Shown piece by piece: positions 1 through 4,859 of a stretch of DNA of 5,001 bases. A program made the position numbers and the translations under genes. Origin of the DNA: Acidobacteriota bacterium. GTDB taxonomy: Bacteria > Acidobacteriota > Terriglobia > Terriglobales > Acidobacteriaceae. The stretch is from positions 1 through 5,001 of the forward strand of contig JAJZDO010000351.1 in assembly GCA_021805955.1 (NCBI GenBank). Reading direction: 5' to 3'. The first letter of the stretch is position 1. The number at the start of each line of letters is the position of its first letter. The notes under the pieces are model-generated. The model saw nothing but the letters and a program-made list of their open reading frames with translations, did no database searches and was not told where the DNA came from.

Positions 1-194
1 TGCCGATGCACACCTATCACCTGACTCCGCGGCCCTTGCTATTAGTGGTTGGTGCACCCATCTCGACCGCAGGCTACACCAGCAAAGCGGCCGACGCGCT
101 CACCCACCGCATTCGCGATACTATAGCCAATATGTACCTGGAACATGCGGATATGGGCCCCAACGGACTGGCGAAAACAGAGCTGCAACCGTGA
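1..194 (+). CDS. Probable lysophospholipid acyltransferase (PlsC-like), 3' end only
   Basis: This is the C-terminal part of a gene that starts before the window. The reading frame is open from base 3 and stops with TGA at 192-194, leaving about 63 residues. The visible pattern is PMHTYHLTPRPLLLVVGAPIST, followed by a helix rich in Ala, Arg and Asp (ADALTHRIRDTIANMY). It matches the usual end of 1-acyl-glycerol-3-phosphate acyltransferases, where a 'P-G-P-hydrophobic-V-G-x-PI-x-T' strand precedes a final amphipathic helix. The catalytic HX4D and EGTR boxes of that family would lie upstream and cannot be seen. If correct, the enzyme acylates lysophosphatidate at the membrane during phospholipid synthesis. 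The tail after MYLEHADMG looks unconserved. The Met at base 6 is internal to the protein. The C26 hydrolase gene follows after 54 bases and may be co-transcribed. Family assignment is fairly likely; the exact substrate is unknown. Confidence 0.68.
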   Translation, partial: PMHTYHLTPRPLLLVVGAPISTAGYTSKAADALTHRIRDTIANMYLEHADMGPNGLAKTELQP

Positions 195-203
195 GGGTGC
201 CGT

Positions 204-252
204 AAGGAACGCGCTTAACATGGAATTCCGATACCAACTTCTGCCTAAATGA
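204..252 (+). promoter_or_regulatory. Possible leader ORF (10 codons, 220-252) with its own RBS, overlapping the next start codon
   Basis: An AAGGAA motif at 204-209 sits 10 bases before ATG 220-222. This ATG opens a 10-codon frame (MEFRYQLLPK) whose TGA at 250-252 overlaps the ATG of the C26 hydrolase at 249-251 in an ATGA arrangement. The hydrolase start has no Shine-Dalgarno sequence of its own (CTTCTGCCTAA directly upstream). Termination and re-initiation on the leader could therefore drive its translation. The motif and overlap are seen directly; the coupling is inference. The frame lies largely inside the first copy of the direct repeat and could be accidental. Confidence 0.25.
221..249 (+). 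repeat. Direct repeat copy 1 (leader of the C26 hydrolase gene)
   Basis: TGGAATTCCGATACCAAC (221-238) recurs exactly at 281-298, and the next 11 bases match at 7 positions, so about 25 of 29 bases agree. The two copies are exactly 60 bases apart and hence in the same codon phase. Read in the hydrolase frame, this copy gives GIPIPTSA followed by a TAA stop at 246-248, directly before the ATG at 249. It looks like a non-coding duplicate of the start of the gene. Confidence 0.85.
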
Positions 253-1034
253 CACAAAGTCCACGAGTCCGGCCCCGTATTGGAATTCCGATACCAACCC
301 TTGCCCAAACGGAGTATAACCACCGCGCATGGCCTCAGTACGCTGCGGCGGTGGCCCAGGCTGGCGGTGAACCAGTAGAGATTCCATTGACGCTGGATCC
401 GGCGGCCATCGCGAAAATCGCAACCAGTTGTCAGGGAATTCTGCTGCCTGGGAGCCCGGCCGATATGAATCCGGCGAAGTATGGCGAGGAACGTCTGCCC
501 GAAACGGCGGAGCCAGACCTGGCGAGAGAGAATGTGGACGAGCTGCTGCTCCAGGATGCCCACAACCTGCACAAGCCCCTGCTGACCATCTGCTATGGAA
601 CCCAATCCCTGAATTGCTGGCGCACTGGGACGCTGGTGCAGGATTTACTGCAAATCCCTGTGAACCATCGTGCTGGCGGCAGTGTTGCCGTGGCCCATTC
701 GGTTGTCATCGAGCCAAGTTCGCATCTGGCGCGCATCGTCGGCGGCAGCACGGAAGCGACTCAGACAGCGGATTTCCTGCGGCTGCCCGTCAACTCCAGC
801 CACCATCAGGCAATTGGCATCGTGGGCGACGGCCTGCGCGTGACTGCCCGATGTCCGCAGGATGCAGTCATCGAGTCGATTGAAGGTACGCATCCCGGTC
901 ATTTTGTTGTGGGGCTGCAATGGCATCCGGAACGCAGCACGGAAACCAGCCAGGCCAGCCGCCTTCTTTTTCAACGATTTGTGGAAGCCGCCTCTGCATG
1001 GCAACCGCGCCCGATTACCGATTCCCTCGGTTAA
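249..1034 (+). CDS. Class I glutamine amidotransferase-like hydrolase (peptidase C26, PuuD-like)
   Basis: The 261-residue protein has the whole class I amidotransferase fold of the C26 family. It begins with RIGIP at residues 10-14 and has the oxyanion-strand equivalent ILLPGSPADMNPAKYGE at 64-80. The nucleophile elbow is TICYGTQSLN, with Cys115. SSHHQA follows at 183-188, and the catalytic GLQWHPE at 222-228 supplies His226 and Glu228. Family members cleave gamma-glutamyl bonds; PuuD, for instance, hydrolyses gamma-glutamyl-GABA in putrescine breakdown. No other puu genes are visible here, so the substrate is open. The elbow has Thr where many homologues have Gly (G-x-C-x-G), but the triad is intact. 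ATG 249 is chosen because in-frame stops at 216 and 246 exclude any longer start; it lacks a Shine-Dalgarno sequence. The product is probably cytosolic, as no signal peptide is seen. rsmG begins 13 bases after the stop, which suggests co-transcription. Confidence 0.9.
   Translation: MTQSPRVRPRIGIPIPTLAQTEYNHRAWPQYAAAVAQAGGEPVEIPLTLDPAAIAKIATSCQGILLPGSPADMNPAKYGEERLPETAEPDLARENVDELLLQDAHNLHKPLLTICYGTQSLNCWRTGTLVQDLLQIPVNHRAGGSVAVAHSVVIEPSSHLARIVGGSTEATQTADFLRLPVNSSHHQAIGIVGDGLRVTARCPQDAVIESIEGTHPGHFVVGLQWHPERSTETSQASRLLFQRFVEAASAWQPRPITDSLG
281..309 (+). repeat. Direct repeat copy 2 (codons 12-21 of the C26 hydrolase)
   Basis: This is the second copy of the ~29-base repeat whose first copy is at 221-249. 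It encodes GIPIPTLAQ, part of the first beta strand of the C26 fold, which is conserved in the family. This copy is therefore under coding constraint and is probably the original. The bases flanking the two copies do not resemble each other, so it is a short duplication and not the edge of a longer tandem repeat. Confidence 0.85.
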
Positions 1035-1047
1035 GCTGTTGCCTCCC

Positions 1048-1743
1048 ATGACCACCCAATCGCCCTCCCTTTTCGATGCCTCGGAAATCGAAGCGCAAGT
1101 TGCGCCAATGCTGCTGCGGCCCCTGTCTGCCGCTGCCTACACTCTGTTGGCGCGCTATCTTGAACTGCTATTTCATTGGAATCAAAAGATGAATCTGACT
1201 GCGGTACGCGATCCCGCCGTTTTGGTCAAACTACACCTCGCGGAATGCCTTCGCGCTGCCCAGCGGATTCCGGACAAAGTGGAAACCGTGCTCGACTTCG
1301 GGTCTGGAGCGGGATTGCCCGGGATTCCCATCCAGATTGCTCGTCCGGAGCTACGCGTGACTCTCGCCGAATCGCAAAAAAAGAAAGCTGCCTTCCTGCG
1401 GGAGGCAGTGCGCGAACTTGGCCTGGGTCACGCCTCCGTCCATCCGGGCCGGGTGGAGGATTTGCCGAGCCAGCAGGTCTTCGATCTGGTGGCGCTGCGG
1501 GCAGTGGACAAAATGGGAGAGGCATTGTCATCTGCCATCCCACGTGTTCGCCCACCGAAAGACGAGCGCCGAAGCTGGTGCATGGTCTTAACCTCGCGGG
1601 CTGAAATTGCCGGAATTGTATCCGCGGGTCACGACTCGACGGAAGACGGTAACTTTGCCAGCCCAACCATGGAATGGCTGCCACCGGAAGGCATTCCGGC
1701 GACGGAACAGCGGGTAATTCTTATCGGGTCGCGCGTTCGATAA
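1048..1743 (+). CDS. rsmG: 16S rRNA (guanine527-N7)-methyltransferase RsmG (GidB)
   Basis: RsmG uses S-adenosylmethionine to methylate N7 of G527 in the 530 loop of 16S rRNA. Its loss gives low-level streptomycin resistance in several bacteria. The 231-residue product shows the family pattern in order: WNQKMNLTAVRDP (44-56), a modified HLAECL (63-68, usually H-x-x-D-S-L), the SAM-binding glycine loop LDFGSGAGLPGIP (82-94), TLAESQKKKAAFLRE (105-119) and FDLVALRAVDKM (145-156). Family members are usually about 205-240 residues. ATG 1048 is chosen because it lies 13 bases after the upstream stop and gives the normal length; the frame is open further upstream, but inside the C26 gene. No clear Shine-Dalgarno sequence is seen. 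Residues 169-180 (PPKDERRSWCMV) look unlike the usual 'PGGxLVLLT' strand, though the LTSRAE that follows fits. rsmG beside parAB is a classic origin-region order. Confidence 0.95.
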   Translation: MTTQSPSLFDASEIEAQVAPMLLRPLSAAAYTLLARYLELLFHWNQKMNLTAVRDPAVLVKLHLAECLRAAQRIPDKVETVLDFGSGAGLPGIPIQIARPELRVTLAESQKKKAAFLREAVRELGLGHASVHPGRVEDLPSQQVFDLVALRAVDKMGEALSSAIPRVRPPKDERRSWCMVLTSRAEIAGIVSAGHDSTEDGNFASPTMEWLPPEGIPATEQRVILIGSRVR

Positions 1744-1794
1744 GGAGCTCTGTTCGGAACCTCGTTGCGAACCATTGAATGCCGCGTTTCGCCA

Positions 1795-1810
1795 TGTTCC
1801 ACGTGGAACA
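1795..1810. promoter_or_regulatory. parS site 1 (ParB-binding centromere)
   Basis: TGTTCCACGTGGAACA is a perfect 16-bp palindrome identical to the well-known chromosomal parS of pseudomonads, and differs from the Bacillus parS consensus only in the GTTTC/GAAAC positions. ParB binds here through its helix-turn-helix domain and then loads as a CTP-dependent sliding clamp. The site lies 52 bases after the rsmG stop and upstream of parA and parB in the same window, which strongly supports a functional role. Confidence 0.96.
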
Positions 1811-1845
1811 TTTTGGATTGGAGTTCGGTCTCAGCCAAGCGAAAT

Positions 1846-1861
1846 TGTTCCACGTGGAACA
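1846..1861. promoter_or_regulatory. parS site 2 (ParB-binding centromere)
   Basis: This is a second perfect copy of TGTTCCACGTGGAACA, starting 51 bases after the first. That spacing is close to five helical turns, so both sites would face about the same side of the DNA. The flanking bases differ between the two copies, so only the 16-bp core is conserved, as expected for selected binding sites rather than a recent duplication. It lies 217 bases before the parA start and could also let ParB influence the parAB promoter; that last point is inference. Confidence 0.96.
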
Positions 1862-1888
1862 CACCACGCCGATCCTGCAGCGAAAAAG

Positions 1889-1897
1889 TTTTCCACC
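1889..1897 (+). other. DnaA-box-like 9-mer (weak)
   Basis: TTTTCCACC differs at its last base from the relaxed DnaA box TTWTNCACA. It follows a short A/T-rich run (GAAAAAGTTTT). rsmG-parAB neighbourhoods often lie near oriC, so the match is worth noting, but a single mismatched box is weak evidence. Confidence 0.2.
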
Positions 1898-1996
1898 GAG
1901 CGGCCATAATGGATTTTTCAAGTCGGGTTCGAGAAAAGCGCGCTAACCCATTCGAAACATGGCAACTAGCGGACTTGTCAAGTTACTCTTGAGAAG

Positions 1997-2005
1997 TCTT
2001 CCACA
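1997..2005 (+). other. DnaA-box-like 9-mer (weak)
   Basis: TCTTCCACA matches the relaxed box TTWTNCACA at all but the second position. It lies in the same orientation as the similar 9-mer at 1889 and 108 bases downstream. Two imperfect boxes without a denser cluster do not establish an origin. Confidence 0.2.
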
Positions 2006-2078
2006 GATTTGTCCCGGAAATACACAGGCCAGCCAATTGCGCGAAGGCCACGCGTTCGGTACCCTACCGGATCAGCCC

Positions 2079-2927
2079 ATGCGAAAAATTATTGCGGTCG
2101 TGAATCAAAAAGGCGGAGTAGGAAAGACGACCACAGCGATCAATCTTTCTGCCGGATTTGCCCTCGAAGGCGTCCCTACCATGCTCATCGACTGCGACCC
2201 TCAGTCGAATTCCACCGGCGGTCTCGGTTTTGCCCGCGACGAAGATCGCTCCTCCACCTACACCGTCTTGATGAACGAATCCACGGTCACCGAAGCCGCC
2301 ATTGAGACTGGAATCGAGAACCTGAAGCTCCTACCCAGCAGCAAGCACCTGATTGGCGCCAATGTCGAACTGGTCCATGTGGAAGACCGTGCCTATCGCC
2401 TGCAAAAGGCCCTGGCGAACTACGAAGGCCCGGAGCGGCTGTTTGTTCTCGATTGCCCGCCCGCCCTCGACCTGCTGACGCTGAACGCGCTCGTTTCCGC
2501 CGACTCGCTGCTGATCCCCATGCAGGCGGAATATTTTGCCTTGGAAGGCGTCAGTGAGCTGGTGCAGACGCTCGATCGTGTTCGCGATGGATTTAAACCG
2601 TCCCTGGTGATCGAAGGCGTGGTTCTGACGATGTATGACGAGCGCACCAACCTTGCGCAGCAAGTGACCGAGAATTTGCGGGAGTTTTTTGGCGACAAGC
2701 TGTTGAAGACGAATATCCCCCGCAACATCCGCCTAGCGGAAGCGCCCAGCCATGGCAAACCCGTACAGCTCTACGAGCCGCGTTCGCGGGGCGCGGAAAG
2801 CTATATGGATTTGGCGCGGGAGATTCTGTTGCGCAACATGATTGAAAGTCCGCGAGAGCTGGCCCGACGTGCTGAATCGAAGCGAGCCAAAGATGGGGCC
2901 AAAGTCCGTTTCTGGCCCTACACTTGA
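2079..2927 (+). CDS. parA: Chromosome-partitioning ATPase ParA (Soj)
   Basis: ParA binds nucleoid DNA as an ATP dimer and is released when ParB stimulates hydrolysis, giving directed movement of parS regions. The 282-residue product opens with MRKIIAVVNQKGGVGKTTT. The deviant Walker A box KGGVGKTT is at residues 11-18, with signature Lys11 and Lys16. Walker A' is LIDCDPQSNST (36-46, Asp38 and Asp40), and Walker B is LFVLDCPP (121-128, Asp125). The C-terminal part keeps the Soj pattern, with TNIPRNIRLAEAPSHGKPV and GAESYMDLAREIL. ATG 2079 is chosen because the Soj-type N-terminus begins there; an in-frame extension back to 1959 would add 40 residues unlike any ParA. There is no N-terminal helix-turn-helix, so this is the short chromosomal type. 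The last ~25 residues (basic, ending FWPYT) exceed the usual end at about 255-265. parB follows after 96 bases. Confidence 0.97.
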   Translation: MRKIIAVVNQKGGVGKTTTAINLSAGFALEGVPTMLIDCDPQSNSTGGLGFARDEDRSSTYTVLMNESTVTEAAIETGIENLKLLPSSKHLIGANVELVHVEDRAYRLQKALANYEGPERLFVLDCPPALDLLTLNALVSADSLLIPMQAEYFALEGVSELVQTLDRVRDGFKPSLVIEGVVLTMYDERTNLAQQVTENLREFFGDKLLKTNIPRNIRLAEAPSHGKPVQLYEPRSRGAESYMDLAREILLRNMIESPRELARRAESKRAKDGAKVRFWPYT

Positions 2928-3005
2928 TCTACGCTACATTCTGGCGGATGTTTGCCGGATGACAGAACTGCTTGCGCAGATGAGTTTTGATGGAATGGAT
3001 GCCCT

Positions 3006-3012
3006 AAGGGAG
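3006..3012 (+). promoter_or_regulatory. Ribosome binding site of parB
   Basis: AAGGGAG lies 11 bases before the ATG at 3024. It is the best Shine-Dalgarno match at any main gene start in this window and supports the chosen parB start. The other starts have weak or no such motif, which may mean ParB is translated more efficiently than ParA. Confidence 0.55.
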
Positions 3013-3023
3013 AACTTCGCCGT

Positions 3024-4016
3024 ATGTCTCGAATAGAAGTGAAAAGTCCAGGCAAAGTTGAGGCCCCCAAGCGCCGCGCACTCGGCAAAGGCTTGGAGTC
3101 GCTGCTGTCCGCGCCCGCTTCCCCGGATGTCGTGGCCCGGTCGCAAGCCTATGCCGCCAGGTCGGCCGCGCAGGCCCTACCCCCTACTGGCGACGACCCT
3201 TTTGCCGCGCATCCGGGAGGCACGCCTCGCGAAGTTTCCACCGACCATGTCGATCCCAATCCGTACCAGACCCGCATGCAGGTAGATGAGCAAAAACTGG
3301 ACGAGCTGGCTCGTTCTATTGTTGCCAACGGCGTGGTGCAGCCGATCATCGTGCGTCCGCTGCCCAATGGCCGCTTTCAGCTGATTGCCGGCGAGCGCCG
3401 CTGGCGCGCTTCCATCAAAGCAGGCAAATCGACGGTGCCGGCAATTTTGCGGCAGGTGACCGACGAGCAGGCGATGGAGATGACGATTGTTGAAAATCTC
3501 CAGCGCGCCGACTTGAACCCAATGGAACAGGCCCGCGCCTATGATCGCCTGAGTCGAGATTTTCACATGACGCAGGAACAAGTGGCCCAGCGCACAGGCA
3601 AAGATCGTGCAACGGTGGCCAATTTTCTGCGTTTGCTGCGACTTCCGGTCGCGGTACAAAGCAAGGTGGAATCCGGCGATCTGAGCTTCGGACATGCTCG
3701 GGCGCTGCTCGCATTGGATGGAGCCGAAGAAATTTTGAAAGCCATGACCAAGGTCATGGCGCTGTCGATGTCAGTTCGGCAGACAGAAACCTATGTCCAG
3801 GGCCTGATGGATCCCGAGAAGAAGCGCAAGAAAGACGAAGATAAGGCGAAGCCAGCGCTCGATCCCAATGTTCGCGAGGCGCAGGAACGGCTGCAGCGTC
3901 AATTGGGACTGAAAGTTCGCATTGAAGACAAGAATGGCCGCGGTCGCGTGATGATCGAGTACTCCGGCTTGGAAGACTTCGACTCCCTGATGGCGGCGTT
4001 AGGCGCGGCCATCTAG
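3024..4016 (+). CDS. parB: Chromosome-partitioning CTPase/DNA-binding protein ParB (Spo0J)
   Basis: The 330-residue protein has all ParB regions. The N-terminal ParA-contact peptide RRALGKGLESLL is at 17-28, followed by a flexible Ala/Pro-rich linker (about 29-70). The CTP-binding N-domain shows VDPNPYQTR (76-84), VVQPIIVRPL (104-113), the GERRWRA box (123-129) and ENLQRADLNPMEQA (157-170). The helix-turn-helix that reads parS is about 183-205 (TQEQVAQRTGKDRATVANFL). After a Lys/Glu-rich linker near 262-278, the C-terminal dimerisation domain runs through QERLQRQLGLKVRIEDK to the end. The ENLQR and GERR boxes support CTP-dependent clamp closure. Two parS sites lie about 1.2 kb upstream, so target and binder are encoded together. 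The ATG at 3024 is backed by an AAGGGAG motif. The 96-base gap to parA has no terminator, so a parAB operon is likely. parB carries an internal 20-bp palindrome. Confidence 0.97.
   Translation: MSRIEVKSPGKVEAPKRRALGKGLESLLSAPASPDVVARSQAYAARSAAQALPPTGDDPFAAHPGGTPREVSTDHVDPNPYQTRMQVDEQKLDELARSIVANGVVQPIIVRPLPNGRFQLIAGERRWRASIKAGKSTVPAILRQVTDEQAMEMTIVENLQRADLNPMEQARAYDRLSRDFHMTQEQVAQRTGKDRATVANFLRLLRLPVAVQSKVESGDLSFGHARALLALDGAEEILKAMTKVMALSMSVRQTETYVQGLMDPEKKRKKDEDKAKPALDPNVREAQERLQRQLGLKVRIEDKNGRGRVMIEYSGLEDFDSLMAALGAAI
3741..3760. repeat. 20-bp near-perfect palindrome within parB
   Basis: GCCATGACCAAGGTCATGGC has two perfect 9-base arms around a central AA. It encodes AMTKVMA, in the segment between the DNA-binding domain and the C-terminal linker. 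It could form a hairpin in the mRNA or serve as an operator-like site for a dimeric protein. It is unlike parS. It may equally be a chance result of coding for two similar Ala-Met pairs. Confidence 0.6.
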
Positions 4017-4103
4017 TAGTGCTTTCATCTTTTCAAGGCGGAATACCGGCTGCGGCGAAGCCCGCGAAATTGTTTTCTGCCTGTCCAAGAATTCCCTGCC
4101 TAT

Positions 4104-4120
4104 GCGCGTGAGGATCGCGC
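4104..4120 (+). promoter_or_regulatory. Small GC hairpin at the start of the ICMT-like gene, with the RBS-like motif in its loop
   Basis: GCGCG (4104-4108) and CGCGC (4116-4120) can pair around the 7-base loop TGAGGAT. The loop contains GAGG (4110-4113), the only Shine-Dalgarno-like motif before ATG 4128, at a longish 14-base spacing. The rest of the 111-base gap after parB shows no hairpin with T-tract, so no terminator is called. A role in translation control is only a possibility. Confidence 0.25.
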
Positions 4121-4127
4121 AAGTCGA

Positions 4128-4859
4128 ATGAAGATTTCTGAGGTTCTGTTTCGTTTTCGCAGGTGGGCGCTGTTCGTCCTCTTTGGGCTCGGGTTTTGGG
4201 TGCCGTGGGAACGGCTGGGTGGCGCGCATCCCGGATCCACATGGCTATGGCTCGCCGGCACGCTGGCCGCCACCAGTCTGCTTTCCATTGCCGCGGCGAC
4301 CGTCCTGGTCGTTGCGCTTGCAACTTTGGCTCTTTTCCTGGCGGCGCTGGTGCGCACCTGGGCCGCGGCGTATCTGGGTTCGGACGTGGTGCATGACCGG
4401 AACCTGCATTCGGAGCGAGTGGTCTCTGATGGGCCCTATCGATACGTGCGCAATCCGCTGTACCTGGGGACGTGGCTGCTGACGGCGGCTTTATCGATCC
4501 TGATGCCTCCCGGTGGTGCGTTGTTCGCGCTGGTCGTGGTGACGCTGCTGATTGTTGTGTGGATGCAGGCAGAAGAACGCAAGCTGATCGCCGAACATGG
4601 GGGGGCCTATCTCGCCTACATGAGACAGGTCTCGCGGTTTTTCCCGGCGATTCCACCCAGGATTCCCGCTGGCGCAGCGAAGCCTTACTGGCTGCAGGGT
4701 TTCCTTGGAGAAATTCATCTGTGGGGAATGGCGATTACGTATCTGATATTTGCCAATCGATATAACGTGACCATTCTGGAACAGGGTGTGTTGATCTCGA
4801 TTGGGATCGCGTTTCTGGTGCGAGCGTTCTGGCGACCCTCAATACCATCCAGCTACTGA
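4128..4859 (+). CDS. Isoprenylcysteine carboxyl methyltransferase (ICMT)-like integral membrane protein
   Basis: The 243-residue product is strongly hydrophobic, with likely membrane segments near residues 13-28, 39-75 (long enough for two), 111-146 (probably two), 198-212 and 219-235. The conserved core of the ICMT/PEMT-like methyltransferases is clear: VVSDGPYRYVRNPLYLGTWL (98-117), then EERKLIAEHGGAYLAYMRQV with RFFP (149-173). In characterised relatives this half forms the SAM pocket and the active site at the membrane face. Bacteria rarely have prenylated CaaX proteins, so the substrate is probably a lipid or another small hydrophobic acceptor and cannot be read from sequence. ATG 4128 is the first start after an in-frame stop and begins just before the first membrane helix. 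The C-terminal pair of helices after 190 is beyond the conserved core. The gene may be co-transcribed with parB but has no evident partition role. An insertion sequence begins within 41 bases of the stop. Confidence 0.85.
   Translation: MKISEVLFRFRRWALFVLFGLGFWVPWERLGGAHPGSTWLWLAGTLAATSLLSIAAATVLVVALATLALFLAALVRTWAAAYLGSDVVHDRNLHSERVVSDGPYRYVRNPLYLGTWLLTAALSILMPPGGALFALVVVTLLIVVWMQAEERKLIAEHGGAYLAYMRQVSRFFPAIPPRIPAGAAKPYWLQGFLGEIHLWGMAITYLIFANRYNVTILEQGVLISIGIAFLVRAFWRPSIPSSY

Larger units (their letters stand above)
1744..2078. other. 335-base non-coding centromere-like region between rsmG and parA
   Basis: No convincing gene is seen on either strand; short open frames here only translate the parS palindromes. 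The region holds two perfect parS sites, a GTTCGGAAC pseudo-palindrome at 1752-1760, two DnaA-box-like 9-mers and a modest A/T-rich patch around 1881-1922. It must also carry any parA promoter, but I find no good -35/-10 pair. A lone CATAAT at 1905-1910 is the nearest -10-like hexamer. No hairpin plus T-tract terminator follows rsmG, so read-through into parA is possible. Confidence 0.6.

Noticed and set aside
42..605. 187-residue minus-strand open frame at the left end
   Set aside because: It lies antisense to the acyltransferase end and the C26 gene and shows no family pattern.
862..1047. N-terminal extension of RsmG into the C26 gene
   Set aside because: It overlaps the well-supported coding frame of the hydrolase and would make RsmG about 60 residues longer than usual; ATG 1048 gives a normal protein.
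1795..1861. CRISPR-like repeat pair
   Set aside because: There are only two copies, each a palindromic 16-mer identical to parS; with parAB next door the centromere explanation is complete.
1721..1921. Open frames across the parS region (both strands) with repeated CSTWN peptides
   Set aside because: The repeated peptide is simply the translation of the two parS palindromes; the region is best read as non-coding.
1959..2078. N-terminal extension of ParA to an earlier in-frame ATG at 1959
   Set aside because: The added 40 residues do not resemble ParA, while the Soj N-terminus MRKIIAVVNQKGGVGK starts at 2079. No RBS is seen at 1959.
2842..3036. 64-residue open frame spanning the parA end and the parA-parB gap
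   Set aside because: It overlaps the end of parA in another frame and has no RBS or recognisable family. It would end just inside parB, so coupling is conceivable, but nothing supports a real gene.
4017..4127. Rho-independent terminator after parB
   Set aside because: Only short stems are found (for example GCGG...CCGC near 4051) and none is followed by a run of T.
4033..4656. 207-residue minus-strand open frame opposite the ICMT-like gene
   Set aside because: Its Pro/Arg/Ala-rich composition is typical of the antisense of GC-rich coding DNA, and the + strand has a clear conserved membrane protein.
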